In this document: in pieces, positions 1-9,500 of the stretch
How positions within the stretch are numbered: the stretch's first letter is position 1
Layout of the letters: every line of letters begins with the position of its first letter
DNA from: Lachnospiraceae bacterium
GTDB lineage: Bacteria; Bacillota; Clostridia; Lachnospirales; Lachnospiraceae
Direction of reading: 5' to 3'
Assembly: GCA_017532145.1 (NCBI GenBank)
Contig: JAFXJR010000026.1
Location: 1 to 52,342 of the forward strand
DNA: 52,342 bases
Notes under the pieces: model-generated
What the model was told of the DNA's origin: nothing
Seen by the model: the letters and a program-made list of their open reading frames with translations, nothing else
Databases searched by the model: none
Translations under genes and position numbers: made by a program

Positions 1-981
1 GCTAACAGCTACTTTTTCTATGTAGCGAAAATCTTTTTTTCCCCGATCCACACAATACTGTACCAGATAGTCAATAAGATCCACAGAAAAGCTCAGCTTG
101 TCAGAGATAAAAAAGATACTCTGTATTTCGGTAGAGGTAAGGGGCTTTCCTACATACTGCTCCACAATAAATACAAGCTGGGAGGTTTCTTTGCTGGTCT
201 GGAAGGCTTTCAGCTGATCCCGGCTATAGGAAGGCTTCCTATATGGGTCTGCTGCAGGAGAAGAAGGCTTCTCATACAGATTCCTGACAGGAGAAGAAGG
301 CTTCTCATACAGATTTCCAACAGGAGAAGAAGGCTTCTCATACAGATTTCCGGCAGGAGAAGAAGGCTTCTCATATAGATTTCCGGCAGGAGAAGAAGGC
401 TTCTCATACAGATTTCCAGCAGGAGAAAAAGGCTTCTCATACAGATTTCCGGCAGGAGAAGAAGGCTTCTCATACAAATTTCCGGCAGGAGAAGAAGACT
501 TCTCATACAGATTTCCAGCAGGAGAAGAAGGCTTCTCATATAGATTTCCAGCAGGAGAAGAAGGCTTCTCATGCAAGTCTCTGGTTGGAACCGTGGCTTC
601 ATTTCTGGAGGAGGCGCTTTCCGTTAAAAAAGGGCGTGCTACCAGAGAGACTACCGGTGCCAGAGGCTTATTGGTGTTGGCTGGTCGGTCAAAATCCAAC
701 AGATGAATCCCGGTCAGATTTTTTGCTTCATCATATTCCAAAGCCAGCAGACGTTTTTTTTCCCAGTATTTCAATGCCCGCAGTACATCCTTTTCCGTGT
801 GATTAAACTTATCCGCAATGTCAGATACACTGGTGGACAGGTTTGCGTTGGTCATACGGATGAGATACAGATATATTTTCAGCTGTGCATCATTTGCATC
901 CTTCATATACTCATCAATGAAGATATTGGATACGGCTGTCGCATCCACATAGTTATCCTTGTAAATTGTTAAACGCCCCAT
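1..981 (-). CDS. DnaD-domain replication-initiation protein, 3' end missing
   Basis: The protein reads leftward from ATG at 981 and is still open at base 1, so the C-terminus is missing. The N-terminus (MGRLTIYKDNYVDATAV) starts a winged-helix DnaD-like domain of about 120 residues. A low-complexity linker follows, with about eleven copies of an 11-residue unit (SPAGNLYEKPS). The beginning of a DnaB_2/DnaD C-terminal domain comes next, ending in the typical GKKDFRYIEKVAVS motif. Family members help load the replicative helicase during initiation or restart. In related Clostridia a gene of this type commonly precedes a dnaC-type helicase loader, which would lie just outside the window. The start is chosen because it follows a weak GGTGG Shine-Dalgarno and an in-frame stop lies just upstream. 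The linker length is the odd feature. Confidence 0.85.
   Translation of the reverse strand, partial: MGRLTIYKDNYVDATAVSNIFIDEYMKDANDAQLKIYLYLIRMTNANLSTSVSDIADKFNHTEKDVLRALKYWEKKRLLALEYDEAKNLTGIHLLDFDRPANTNKPLAPVVSLVARPFLTESASSRNEATVPTRDLHEKPSSPAGNLYEKPSSPAGNLYEKSSSPAGNLYEKPSSPAGNLYEKPFSPAGNLYEKPSSPAGNLYEKPSSPAGNLYEKPSSPVGNLYEKPSSPVRNLYEKPSSPAADPYRKPSYSRDQLKAFQTSKETSQLVFIVEQYVGKPLTSTEIQSIFFISDKLSFSVDLIDYLVQYCVDRGKKDFRYIEKVAVS
231..593. repeat. Tandem 33-bp repeat, about 11 copies, within the DnaD-like gene
   Basis: Units recur exactly every 33 bases (starts at 231, 264, 297, 330, 363, 396, 429, 462, 495, 528 and 561). The first and last units are degenerate and the inner nine nearly identical. 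The 33-bp period keeps frame and encodes an 11-residue unit rich in Ser, Pro, Gly and charged residues. The homogeneity suggests recent expansion by slippage or unequal recombination. Confidence 0.95.
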
Positions 982-1049
982 GCTATCCACCCATTTCCCG
1001 TCAATAAAAATGATTCCTCATTGTGTCTTTGTATCAGTAAAGCAAATGA

Positions 1050-1058
1050 ATTATAGCA
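1050..1058 (-). promoter_or_regulatory. Extended -10 promoter for the DnaD-like gene
   Basis: On the minus strand the sequence reads TGCTATAAT, a perfect -10 hexamer with a TG extension, 69 bases upstream of the start codon. The -35 region is weak. It lies in the 180-base gap downstream of murC, so the DnaD-like gene probably has its own promoter. Confidence 0.5.
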
Positions 1059-1123
1059 TAAGCCGGTTTAAAAGGAAATAGTCAAATCGCCAGAAAATAC
1101 CGTAAATACAGGGCTTGGAGTAA

Positions 1124-1159
1124 ATTGTGGATATTGTGGATATTGTGGATATTGTGGAA
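1124..1159. repeat. Four tandem copies of a 9-bp unit (ATTGTGGAT)
   Basis: Four head-to-tail 9-mers end three bases before the murC stop codon at 1162. Read on the other strand each junction gives ATATCCACA, one mismatch from the DnaA-box consensus TTATCCACA. It sits between murC and the DnaD-like gene. Confidence 0.9.
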
Positions 1160-1161
1160 AA

Positions 1162-2541
1162 CTATTGAGAAACGAGCTTTTCTCCAAGCTTTACCACATC
1201 TCCGGCTCCCATAGTTATCAACAGGTCATTTTGACTGCAATTTTCCAATAAAAAATTTTCAATGTCCTGAAAGTCGGAAAAATAATGGCAATCCTTACCT
1301 AACTGTTGGATAGCAGCTTGTAAATCCCGGGAACTGATTCCCAGTGTGTCGGTTTCTCGTGCTGCATAGATGTCGGTAAGGACAATCTCGTCTGCCAGAG
1401 TCAAAGCCTGAGCAAATTCGGGAAGGAAGGCTTTAGTTCTGGTATAGGTATGGGGCTGGAAGACACACCAGATCCGATGGTGGGGATAGTTGGCAGCAGC
1501 AGTCAGAGTGGCAGTAATTTCGGTAGGATGATGGGCATAATCATCAATAATGGTAAAGCCCTGACAGATACCTTTATATTCAAAACGCCGCTCTGTACCC
1601 TGAAAGGTCAGCAAAGCTTTTTTTACGGTTTCATGGGGAATACCCAAAAGGTCGGAAAGGGCAATGGCCGCCAGAGCATTGGATACATTGTGGATTCCGG
1701 GAACCCTTAGGGTAAAGGCTTCCCTGCTACCATCCGGCAGCTGCAGCTGGAAAGTGGGATAACCCATCTGGTCATAAGTCACATCAAAGAAGTGGTAGTC
1801 CAGCTGAGGAGATGAGCCATAGGTAACGATACGGCAGCTAAGCCCTGCTGTGATTTCCTCAATATGTTCAATATCTCCATTGATAATCAGGCAGCCATCT
1901 CCGGGTAAAAGGGCAGCAAATTTGTGGAAGGAATCCCGAATTTCCCGGATATCGTGAAAGAAGTCCATATGGTCTTCCTCTATATTCAGTATAATACCAA
2001 TTCGGGGAAAGAAGCTTAAGAAACTGTTGGTATACTCGCAGGCTTCAGTAAGAAATATCTCTGACTGGCCTATACGGATATTGCCTCCTATGGGACGAAA
2101 GATTCCTCCGATAGAGAGTGTAGGGTCGGTATCGTTTTCCAGCAGAATCTGGGAAATCATAGAGGTAGTCGTAGTTTTGCCATGGGTACCGCTAACGGCA
2201 ATAGGAGTCTGATAGTTACGCATCATCTGTCCCAACAGCTGAGCTCTGGTCAGACTGGGCAGCTGTCTCGTCTGTATGGCAGCAAACTCTGGATTGTCTT
2301 CGTGTATGGCACTGGTATAAACCACTAAATCAAGGTCTGCCGGCAGGTTATCAGCTCTTTGTCCATAGTAGATAACCGCTCCTTTTTTTTCCAGAGTTTC
2401 TGTAAGGGCGGAGGGACGGAGGTCAGAGCCGGAGATACGAAAGCCTTTATCCAGAAGGATTTCTGCCAGACCGCTCATGCTGATACCACCGATACCGATA
2501 AAATATACATGGATGGGATGGGAAAAATTTATATTGTACAT
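1162..2541 (-). CDS. murC: UDP-N-acetylmuramate--L-alanine ligase
   Basis: MurC catalyses the ATP-dependent addition of L-alanine to UDP-MurNAc, the first cytoplasmic step of peptidoglycan stem-peptide assembly. The 459-residue length is normal. Residues 14-24 form the N-terminal Rossmann glycine motif (FIGIGGISMSG). The ATP-binding loop GTHGKTTTT lies near residue 118. The Mur ligase middle-domain motif (LTEACEYTNSF, then LNIEEDHMDFF) and a C-terminal domain with DDYAHHPTEI are present. The start is ATG at 2541; the RBS is only moderate. It is divergent from glgC, and its 5' leader contains a long imperfect palindrome (2581-2652). A plausible minus-strand -10 (TATAAT) lies near 2690. The DnaD-like gene follows on the same strand. 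Confidence 0.97.
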   Translation of the reverse strand: MYNINFSHPIHVYFIGIGGISMSGLAEILLDKGFRISGSDLRPSALTETLEKKGAVIYYGQRADNLPADLDLVVYTSAIHEDNPEFAAIQTRQLPSLTRAQLLGQMMRNYQTPIAVSGTHGKTTTTSMISQILLENDTDPTLSIGGIFRPIGGNIRIGQSEIFLTEACEYTNSFLSFFPRIGIILNIEEDHMDFFHDIREIRDSFHKFAALLPGDGCLIINGDIEHIEEITAGLSCRIVTYGSSPQLDYHFFDVTYDQMGYPTFQLQLPDGSREAFTLRVPGIHNVSNALAAIALSDLLGIPHETVKKALLTFQGTERRFEYKGICQGFTIIDDYAHHPTEITATLTAAANYPHHRIWCVFQPHTYTRTKAFLPEFAQALTLADEIVLTDIYAARETDTLGISSRDLQAAIQQLGKDCHYFSDFQDIENFLLENCSQNDLLITMGAGDVVKLGEKLVSQ

Positions 2542-2580
2542 GGATACGCACCTTCTTTGTTTTTATTTCTGTCTATTATA

Positions 2581-2652
2581 TGATGCCAGAACTAAAAGGT
2601 CAGCTATTTTCCTGCTTGCATGAAAAATGATGACCTTTTGACCCTGGCATCA
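2581..2652. repeat. Long imperfect palindrome in the murC/glgC divergent region
   Basis: Two nested arm pairs are visible: TGATGCCAG (2581-2589) with CTGGCATCA (2644-2652), and AAAAGGTCA (2594-2602) with TGACCTTTT (2631-2639). They enclose a 28-base loop. There is no T-tract, so it is not a normal terminator. It would lie in the murC 5' leader. It may be a small dispersed palindromic element or a binding site; no second copy was seen in the window. The rest of the 2542-2886 gap is AT-rich and carries the divergent promoters. Confidence 0.85.
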
Positions 2653-2790
2653 TCATATGTATATCATAAGGAATATAAACATAATTATACATTCATGGAA
2701 AAAAAAAACAATAGCCAATTACCAATGCTGGATAATTGTAAATTTTTGACAGAAATACTATAACATAAAAAAAGTATTTTGTAAAAAATA

Positions 2791-2819
2791 TTCACTTTTT
2801 CATCAGGATATGATATAAT
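2791..2819 (+). promoter_or_regulatory. Sigma-A promoter of glgC
   Basis: TTCACT (2791-2796), a 17-base spacer and TATAAT (2814-2819) with an extended TG dinucleotide. It lies about 67 bases upstream of the glgC start. Confidence 0.7.
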
Positions 2820-2886
2820 CAGACAAAAAATATAAATGGATTAGCAGAACGGTTTTTCATTAAATTTACAATAAAGAGGTGATAGC

Positions 2887-4158
2887 ATGATAAAAAAAGG
2901 AATGATAGCCATGTTGTTAGCCGGGGGTCAGGGCAGCCGGCTGGGAGTTTTAACTTCAAAGGTGGCCAAGCCAGCAGTGTCATTTGGTGGAAAATACAGG
3001 ATTATTGACTTTCCTCTAAGTAATTGTATCAATTCAGGTGTGGATACGGTGGGCGTACTGACACAGTATCAGCCCCTGCGGTTAAACACACATATTGGAA
3101 TTGGTATTCCCTGGGATTTGGATAGGAATATCGGTGGTGTAACGGTATTGCCCCCTTATGAAAAGAGTACGAATAGTGAGTGGTATACAGGAACGGCTAA
3201 TGCAATATATCAGAATATTGATTATATAGACAGCTTTAATCCTGACCATGTGCTGATACTCTCAGGAGACCATATTTATAAGATGGACTATGAGGTAATG
3301 CTTAACTTCCATAAAGAGAATAATGCGGAGGTAACGATTGCCGTTATGCCGGTTCCTATGGAGGAAGCAAAAAGATTTGGTATTATGATTACGGATGAAA
3401 ATAAAAAGATTACCGACTTTGAAGAAAAACCGGAGCGGCCAAGAAGCAACCTGGCTTCTATGGGTATCTATATTTTCAACTGGAAAACTTTAAAGGATGC
3501 GTTGGTGGTAAATGCTGCACAGCCAGCCTTGGACTTTGGAAAACATATTATTCCCTATTGTCATAGTCAGGGAGTTCCTCTATATGCTTTTGAGTTTACG
3601 GGCTATTGGAAGGACGTAGGTACGCTGAGTTCTTATTGGGAAGCCAATATGGAGCTGATTAATATTGTACCGGAGTTTAATCTTTATGAAGAGTACTGGA
3701 AAATCTATACACGCAGTACGATTTTGCCCCCTCAGTATGTGGCAGAGGGAAGTGTGATTGAAAAAAGTATTATCGGTGCCGGATCGGATATTTATGGAGA
3801 GGTATACAATTCTGTACTGGGCTGTGGGGTAACGATTGAAAAGGGAGCAGTGGTCAGGGATTCCATTATTATGAATGAAACCTATATTGGCAAAAACTGC
3901 GAACTGAACAAGGCTATTGTAGCAGAGAATGTAACGATTCAGGATAATGTGAAGCTGGGTGTGGGAGACGAGGTTGCCAATGAAACGGATCCGCATATTT
4001 ACAACAATGGTATGGTTACTGTAGGAGAAAAGAGTATTATTCCTGAGGGAATAACAGTAGGAAAGAATACCGTAATCTTTGGTGTCACCACACATAAGGA
4101 CTATCCCGACTATTGTTTGGCAAGCGGAAAAACATTGATTAAGGCAGGTGATGAATAG
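2887..4158 (+). CDS. glgC: Glucose-1-phosphate adenylyltransferase, catalytic subunit
   Basis: GlgC forms ADP-glucose from glucose-1-phosphate and ATP, the committed step of bacterial glycogen synthesis. The 423-residue protein opens with the nucleotidyltransferase signature [10 protein letters not shown], followed by [20 protein letters not shown]. The DHIYKMDY and EEKPERP motifs surround the sugar-phosphate site. The C-terminal third is a left-handed beta-helix with hexapeptide-like repeats. ATG 2887 is preceded by a good RBS (AAAGAGGTGAT). Its stop codon overlaps the glgD start by one base, indicating translational coupling. In Firmicutes GlgC works with GlgD as a heteromer. A glycogen phosphorylase gene lies 28 kb downstream (32312). 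Confidence 0.96.
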   Translation: MIKKGMIAMLLAGGQGSRLGVLTSKVAKPAVSFGGKYRIIDFPLSNCINSGVDTVGVLTQYQPLRLNTHIGIGIPWDLDRNIGGVTVLPPYEKSTNSEWYTGTANAIYQNIDYIDSFNPDHVLILSGDHIYKMDYEVMLNFHKENNAEVTIAVMPVPMEEAKRFGIMITDENKKITDFEEKPERPRSNLASMGIYIFNWKTLKDALVVNAAQPALDFGKHIIPYCHSQGVPLYAFEFTGYWKDVGTLSSYWEANMELINIVPEFNLYEEYWKIYTRSTILPPQYVAEGSVIEKSIIGAGSDIYGEVYNSVLGCGVTIEKGAVVRDSIIMNETYIGKNCELNKAIVAENVTIQDNVKLGVGDEVANETDPHIYNNGMVTVGEKSIIPEGITVGKNTVIFGVTTHKDYPDYCLASGKTLIKAGDE

Positions 4159-5276
4159 TGAGAGCAGTAGGGATTATTTTAGCAGGCGGTAACAATCATA
4201 GAATGAAAGAACTGTCCAAAAACCGTGCCGTGTGTGCCATGCCTGTGGCCGGAAGCTATCGTGGCATCGACTTTGCTCTGAGCAATATGTCCAATTCCCA
4301 TATTCAAAAGGTTGCGGTATTTACTCAGTATAATGCCAGCAGTCTCAATGAGCATTTGAGTTCTTCCAAATGGTGGGATTTTGGACGTAAGCAGGGGGGA
4401 TTATTTGTATTTACCCCGACCATAACCTCGGAAGGAAACTTCTGGTATAGGGGAACGGCAGATGCCATAGCACAGAATATCTCTTTCTTAAAGAACAGTC
4501 ATGAACCCTATGTGGTAATTGCCTCCGGAGACTGTGTCTATAAGATGGATTATAATAAGGTTTTAGAGTATCATATTGAGAAGAATGCAGATATTACCGT
4601 AGTGTGCAAGGACATGCCCGCAGGTATGGATGTAGGCAGATATGGTCTGATTAAGATGAATGAAGAAAGGCGTATTGAGGAGTTTGAAGAAAAGCCGATT
4701 ATCGCCAAATCCAATACCGTATCCTGCGGTATCTATGTGGTCAGAAGACGACAGCTGATAGAAATGATTGAGCGGTGTATGGAAGAGGAACGCTACGACT
4801 TTGTAAAGGATATTCTGATTCGCTATAAAAATACCAAGCGTATTTATGGCTATAAGATGAAGGAATATTGGAGAAACATTGCTACCGTACAGGATTATTT
4901 TGAGACAAATATGGATTTCTTAAAACCGGAGATTAGAGACTACTTCTTCCGGCAGTATCCTGATATTTATTCTCGTGCAGGAGATTTACCCCCTGCTAAA
5001 TATAATGTAGGGGCACAGGTAAAAAACAGTCTGGTTTCCAGTGGTTCCATTATCAATGGTATTGTGGAAGATTCTATTCTGTTTAGAAAGACTTATATTG
5101 GTAACAACTGTTATATTAAAAACTCTATTATATTGAATGATGTGTATATTGGCGACAATACTCATATTGAAAACTGTATTGTAGAGAGCAGAGATACCAT
5201 TAGAGCCAACTCTTATTACAAGGGAGAAGGTGAGATTAAGATTATTATTGAAGAAAGTGACAGGTATGTAATGTAG
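4158..5276 (+). CDS. glgD: Glucose-1-phosphate adenylyltransferase, GlgD-type subunit
   Basis: This 372-residue paralogue of GlgC keeps the fold and the beta-helix C-terminus. The catalytic loop is altered: ILAGGNNHRM stands where GlgC has [10 protein letters not shown]. This is the usual GlgD state, in which the subunit is poorly active alone and modulates GlgC in a GlgC/GlgD complex. The GTG start at 4158 overlaps the glgC TAG by one base. Other retained segments include SGDCVYKMDYN and FEEKPI. The C-terminus has several isoleucine-rich hexapeptide turns. Expression should follow glgC. Confidence 0.95.
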   Translation: MRAVGIILAGGNNHRMKELSKNRAVCAMPVAGSYRGIDFALSNMSNSHIQKVAVFTQYNASSLNEHLSSSKWWDFGRKQGGLFVFTPTITSEGNFWYRGTADAIAQNISFLKNSHEPYVVIASGDCVYKMDYNKVLEYHIEKNADITVVCKDMPAGMDVGRYGLIKMNEERRIEEFEEKPIIAKSNTVSCGIYVVRRRQLIEMIERCMEEERYDFVKDILIRYKNTKRIYGYKMKEYWRNIATVQDYFETNMDFLKPEIRDYFFRQYPDIYSRAGDLPPAKYNVGAQVKNSLVSSGSIINGIVEDSILFRKTYIGNNCYIKNSIILNDVYIGDNTHIENCIVESRDTIRANSYYKGEGEIKIIIEESDRYVM

Positions 5277-5378
5277 GAGTTATATGAGTAGGAAGCAATG
5301 TAATTGCTGGGGGGCGGTTACAGAGCAGGTTTATAGGCAGCAGGATGGTCAGTCTACGGTCTATGGGGGACGCAGAAG

Positions 5379-5669
5379 ATGAAAATAACCGACGTCAGAG
5401 TACGTAAAATTTCCCAGGAGGGAAAGATGAAGGCAATTGTTTCGATTATCCTGGACGAGGAGTTTGTCGTTCATGATATTAAGGTAATCGAAGGAGATAA
5501 GGGACTCTTTATCGCAATGCCAAGTAAAAAGATAGCAGATGGGGAATACCGGGATATTGCCCATCCCATTAATTCAGACACCCGAGAAAGGTTTCAGACG
5601 GTGATACTGGAAAGCTATGAGAAGGCTTTGGAAAAGCCGGATTTATTCTGCAAGGCAGAAGAAGATTAG
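5379..5669 (+). CDS. spoVG: SpoVG family RNA/DNA-binding regulator
   Basis: The 96-residue protein is a full-length Spo[13 protein letters not shown] at the start, then [15 protein letters not shown] and LFIAMPSKK. SpoVG is a small nucleic-acid-binding regulator first known for effects on asymmetric septation and later on virulence and metabolism in other Firmicutes. It stands alone, 102 bases after glgD and ahead of a strong intrinsic terminator at 5709-5743. The RBS (GGGGGA) is present but not canonical. Its C-terminal tail ([12 protein letters not shown]) is acidic and variable, as usual. Confidence 0.95.
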   Translation: MKITDVRVRKISQEGKMKAIVSIILDEEFVVHDIKVIEGDKGLFIAMPSKKIADGEYRDIAHPINSDTRERFQTVILESYEKALEKPDLFCKAEED

Positions 5670-5708
5670 TGCTACAGAGCAGATAAAAATGAGAATAGGC
5701 AATTGGAT

Positions 5709-5743
5709 AAAAAGGTCGGGACTTTATTGTATCCCGACCTTTT
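5709..5743. terminator. Intrinsic terminator after spoVG
   Basis: A 12-bp stem (AAAAGGTCGGGA with TCCCGACCTTTT) around a 10-base loop. A and T runs flank the GC-rich core, so it could work in either direction. Confidence 0.9.
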
Positions 5744-5757
5744 AGTGTAAGTTGCCC

Positions 5758-5800
5758 GTAACGGTTCAGCAGACCGGTATACTTGCTGGGCTAAACGTAG
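5758..5800 (+). repeat. Dispersed palindromic repeat, copy A (diverged)
   Basis: Begins GTAACGGTTCAGCAGACC and continues through ACTTGCTGGGCTAAACGTAG. It aligns with the copies near 10056, 11626, 25261 and 51613 (family core GTTCAGTAGGTCTGCACAC then a complementary GTGCTGACC). It is the most diverged clear member. Confidence 0.65.
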
Positions 5801-5848
5801 GAAAACACAGAGATAACAATGTGACAGTGAGGTTATCAGCAAGCTGTG

Positions 5849-5869
5849 AAATTCAACGGTGTTGAATTT
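5849..5869. repeat. Perfect 9-bp inverted repeat upstream of pth
   Basis: AAATTCAAC and GTTGAATTT are separated by GGT. There is no T-tract, so an RNA hairpin or an operator is more likely than a terminator. Confidence 0.7.
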
Positions 5870-5916
5870 GCAGAGGGTAAATATCCGTTTTGATTTTCTG
5901 AAAGGAGGAAATATAG

Positions 5917-6495
5917 ATGTATATTGTAGCAGGTTTGGGTAATCCAGGGAGAGAATATGTCAATACCCGGCATAATGTTGGTTTTGATGTGATAGATACG
6001 TTGATTGATAAATATAATATAGGTGGACCGGAGTTAAAGCATAAGGCCATGATGGGCAAGGGACAGATTGCCGGACAGAAGGTGGTACTGGTCAAGCCCC
6101 TTACCTATATGAATTCAAGTGGGGAGAGTATTCGGGCGATTGCCGATTATTATAAGATAGATGTGGAGAGTGAACTTATTGTAATTTCGGACGAAATTAG
6201 TCTGCCACCGGGAGAGGTGAGGGTAAGGAAAAAAGGAAGTGCTGGTGGGCATAATGGATTAAAGAATATTATTAAACTGTTAGGAACAGAAAATTTTCAG
6301 CGTATTCGTATAGGAGTGGGTGAAAAGCCAAAAGGATATGAACTGGTAAACTGGGTATTGGGACACTTTGATGCAGAGGACAGACAGGCGGTGGATAGGG
6401 CAGTGGAAAAAGCAGTAAAGGCTGTGGAACTTATGGTCTGTGGGGAAGTAGATGCAGCGATGAATGAACTGAACCGGAAAGCCCCCAAGGAATAG
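5917..6495 (+). CDS. pth: Peptidyl-tRNA hydrolase
   Basis: Pth releases tRNA from peptidyl-tRNA that drops off the ribosome. The 192-residue protein starts MYIVAGLGNPG and has the catalytic RHNVGFDVID motif with His19 (His20 in E. coli). LTYMNSSG and the conserved SDEISLPPGEVRVR and GSAGGHNGLKNI segments follow. The start is supported by an AAAGGAGGAAATATAG RBS. It is followed 25 bases later by mfd, a common Firmicutes pair that is probably co-transcribed. Confidence 0.97.
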   Translation: MYIVAGLGNPGREYVNTRHNVGFDVIDTLIDKYNIGGPELKHKAMMGKGQIAGQKVVLVKPLTYMNSSGESIRAIADYYKIDVESELIVISDEISLPPGEVRVRKKGSAGGHNGLKNIIKLLGTENFQRIRIGVGEKPKGYELVNWVLGHFDAEDRQAVDRAVEKAVKAVELMVCGEVDAAMNELNRKAPKE

Positions 6496-6520
6496 GCGAT
6501 GTCTGAAAGGGAGAAGAAGT

Positions 6521-9500
6521 ATGACTGCATTTACTGCCCCCCTGCGGGAACTGGGGGAATTTGAAGAAATAAAAAGGCTTTTGGCAAAGCCGGGAGCAGC
6601 CGTAGGGCTGACGGGATGTGTAGATTCCCAAAAGCTGCATATGATTTATGGATTGAGTGATAATATCAAATATCGAATCATTATTACCTTTAGTGACCTG
6701 AGAGCAAAGGAAATCTATGAGGATTATAAGTTTTATGATAAAAATATTACCATGTATCCGGCTAAGGATTTGATTTTTTATCAGGCAGATATTCATGGAA
6801 ATCAGCTGATGAAGGAGAGGATGAAGGCGCTGCGGAGAGTAATCGAGGGAAGACCGCTTACCGTAGTGACTACCTTTGACAGTCTGATGACACCTCAGAT
6901 ACCGTTGAGTATATTGGAAAAAAACGTAATTTCCATAGGAAATGGGTCAAAAGTAGAAGACGGAGAGCTGGCCAGACGACTGGTGGAAATGGGGTATGAA
7001 AAAAACTATCAGGTAGAGAGTCCGGGACAGTTTAGCATCCGGGGAGGTATTGTAGACATCTTTGATTTAACAGAGGAAAATCCTTACCGAATTGAACTGT
7101 GGGGAACAGAGGTAGAATCTATCCGTAGCTTCGATGTACTCAGCCAACGTTCCATAGAAAATCTGGAATCTATCCGTGTCTATCCGGCTACAGAGCTGGT
7201 GCTGACAAAGAGGGAGCTTGAGCGAGGGATGGAAAAAATTCGAGCCGAAGCAGAGGATTGCCGCAGCAAGCTGAGAAAGGAGTTTTATACGGAAGAAGCC
7301 CATCGAATTACCATCCAGTTAAAGCAGCTGGAGGAACAGGTACAGGTCTTTGGTGCAGCAGGAAATCTGGAAAGCTATATTCGCTATTTTTATCAGGATA
7401 CGGTTTCCTTTTTGGAGCTGTTTGACAAGGAAAAAAGCTGTATGTTTCTGGATGAGCCGGCTCGTATCAGAGAGCATGCAGATGCAGTGGAGCTGGAGTT
7501 TCGGGAAAGCATGATGCACCGTTTGGAAAAGGGGTACATTCTGCCGGGGCAGGCAGATCTTCTGTTTGGAGTGGAGGAGATTGCTGCCAGGATGACAGAG
7601 GAAAGAGTGGTAGCTCTTTCGGCGATTGACACAAAAAACAGACTGGTCAAAGTGGAGAAAAGATTTGATATTGGTGCAAAAAGTATAGTTTCTTATAACA
7701 GCAGCTTTGAGGCATTAGTAAAGGATTTAAAGCGATACAAAAAAAATGGGTACAGAGTACTGCTTTTGTCCGGTTCCAGAACCAGAGCAAAGCGTCTGGC
7801 GGAGGATCTGAGGCAAGAGGAGATTACCGCCTTTTATAGTGAAGACCCTTTTCGGCAGATTCAGCCCAAGGAGGTAATGACCTACTATGGCAGGGTGATG
7901 AAGGGATTTGAATATCCGTTGATAAAGTTTGTGGTAATTTCGGAGACGGATATCTTCGGCATGGAGAAGAAAAAGAAGAAAAAGAAAAGATATGAGGGGC
8001 AGAAGATACAGGAGTTTGCTGATTTAAAGGTGGGCGACTATGTGGTACACGAAAATCATGGATTGGGAATCTACAGGGGCATCGAAAAGGTAGAGGTAGA
8101 GAAGGTTGTTAAGGACTATATCAAGATAGAATACAGAGACGGTGGCAATCTCTATGTTCTTGCTACTGGTCTGGATGTAATCCAAAAGTATTCGTCAGCA
8201 GAAGGAGGTAAGCCTAAGCTGAATAAGCTGGGTACTCAGGAGTGGAATCGAACCAAGACCAGGGTCAAGGGAGCCGTGCAGGAAATAGCCAGGGATTTGG
8301 TAGAGCTGTATGCGATTCGCCAGCAGAAGGAGGGCTATGTCTATGGCAAGGATACGGTCTGGCAGCAGGAGTTTGAGGAAATGTTTCCTTATGAAGAAAC
8401 AGAGGACCAGCTGGAAGCCATTGCAGCAGCCAAGGAGGATATGGAAAGCACAAAGATTATGGATCGCTTAGTCTGTGGAGATGTAGGCTATGGTAAGACA
8501 GAAATTGCCATTCGTGCTGCCTTTAAGGCAGTGCAGGAAAGCAAGCAGGTGGTGTATCTGGTTCCCACTACCATCTTGGCACAACAGCATTATAATACCT
8601 TTATCCAGAGAATGAAGGACTTTCCGGTGAGAATCGACCTGCTTTCCCGATTCCGTTCCCGGACAGAGCAGAAGAAGACGGTGGAGGATTTGAAAAAGGG
8701 ACTGGTGGATATTGTGATAGGAACCCACCGGGTACTTTCGGGAGACGTGGTTTATAAGGATTTGGGGCTGTTGATTATTGATGAGGAGCAGCGCTTTGGA
8801 GTAACTCATAAGGAGAAGATTAAGAAGCTGAAGGAAAATGTAGATGTGCTTACCCTCACAGCGACTCCTATTCCCAGAACTCTTCATATGAGTCTGATAG
8901 GAATCCGGGATATGAGTGTGCTGGAGGAAGCTCCTCAGGATAGGCTTCCTATCCAGACCTATGTAATGGAGTATAATGAGGAGATGGTCAGGGAGGCCAT
9001 TGTACGGGAGCTGTCCAGAGGCGGTCAGGTCTATTATGTCTATAATCGAGTCAACAATATTGCGGATATAGCAGGAAAAATTGCTGAACTGGTACCAGAG
9101 GCCAATGTGGAGTTTGCTCATGGACAGATGAAGGAAACAGAGCTGGAAAAGATAATGTATCGGTTTATTGATGGGGAAATCGATGTATTGGTATCCACCA
9201 CCATTATTGAAACCGGGTTGGATATTTCCAACGTAAATACGATGATTATTCATGATGCGGACAATCTGGGACTGTCTCAGCTCTATCAGCTTCGGGGACG
9301 TGTGGGACGCTCCAATCGGACTGCCTATGCTTTTTTAATGTATCAGAGGGATAAGCTGTTGACTGAGGTGGCAGAAAAGCGGTTGGGAGCCATTAAGGAA
9401 TTTACGGATTTGGGCAGTGGATTTAAGATTGCCATGCGGGATTTGGAGATTCGGGGAGCCGGCAGTCTGTTAGGGGCAAGGCAGCATGGGCATATGCATG

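Noticed and set aside
210-602. A 130-codon minus-strand frame rich in MRSLLLLLEI repeats
   Set aside because: It is an out-of-frame reading of the 33-bp repeats inside the DnaD-like gene; the DnaD frame is continuous on both sides of the repeat.
8468-9253. A 261-codon open frame antisense to mfd
   Set aside because: Same reason: it is complementary to the conserved helicase domain with no independent support.
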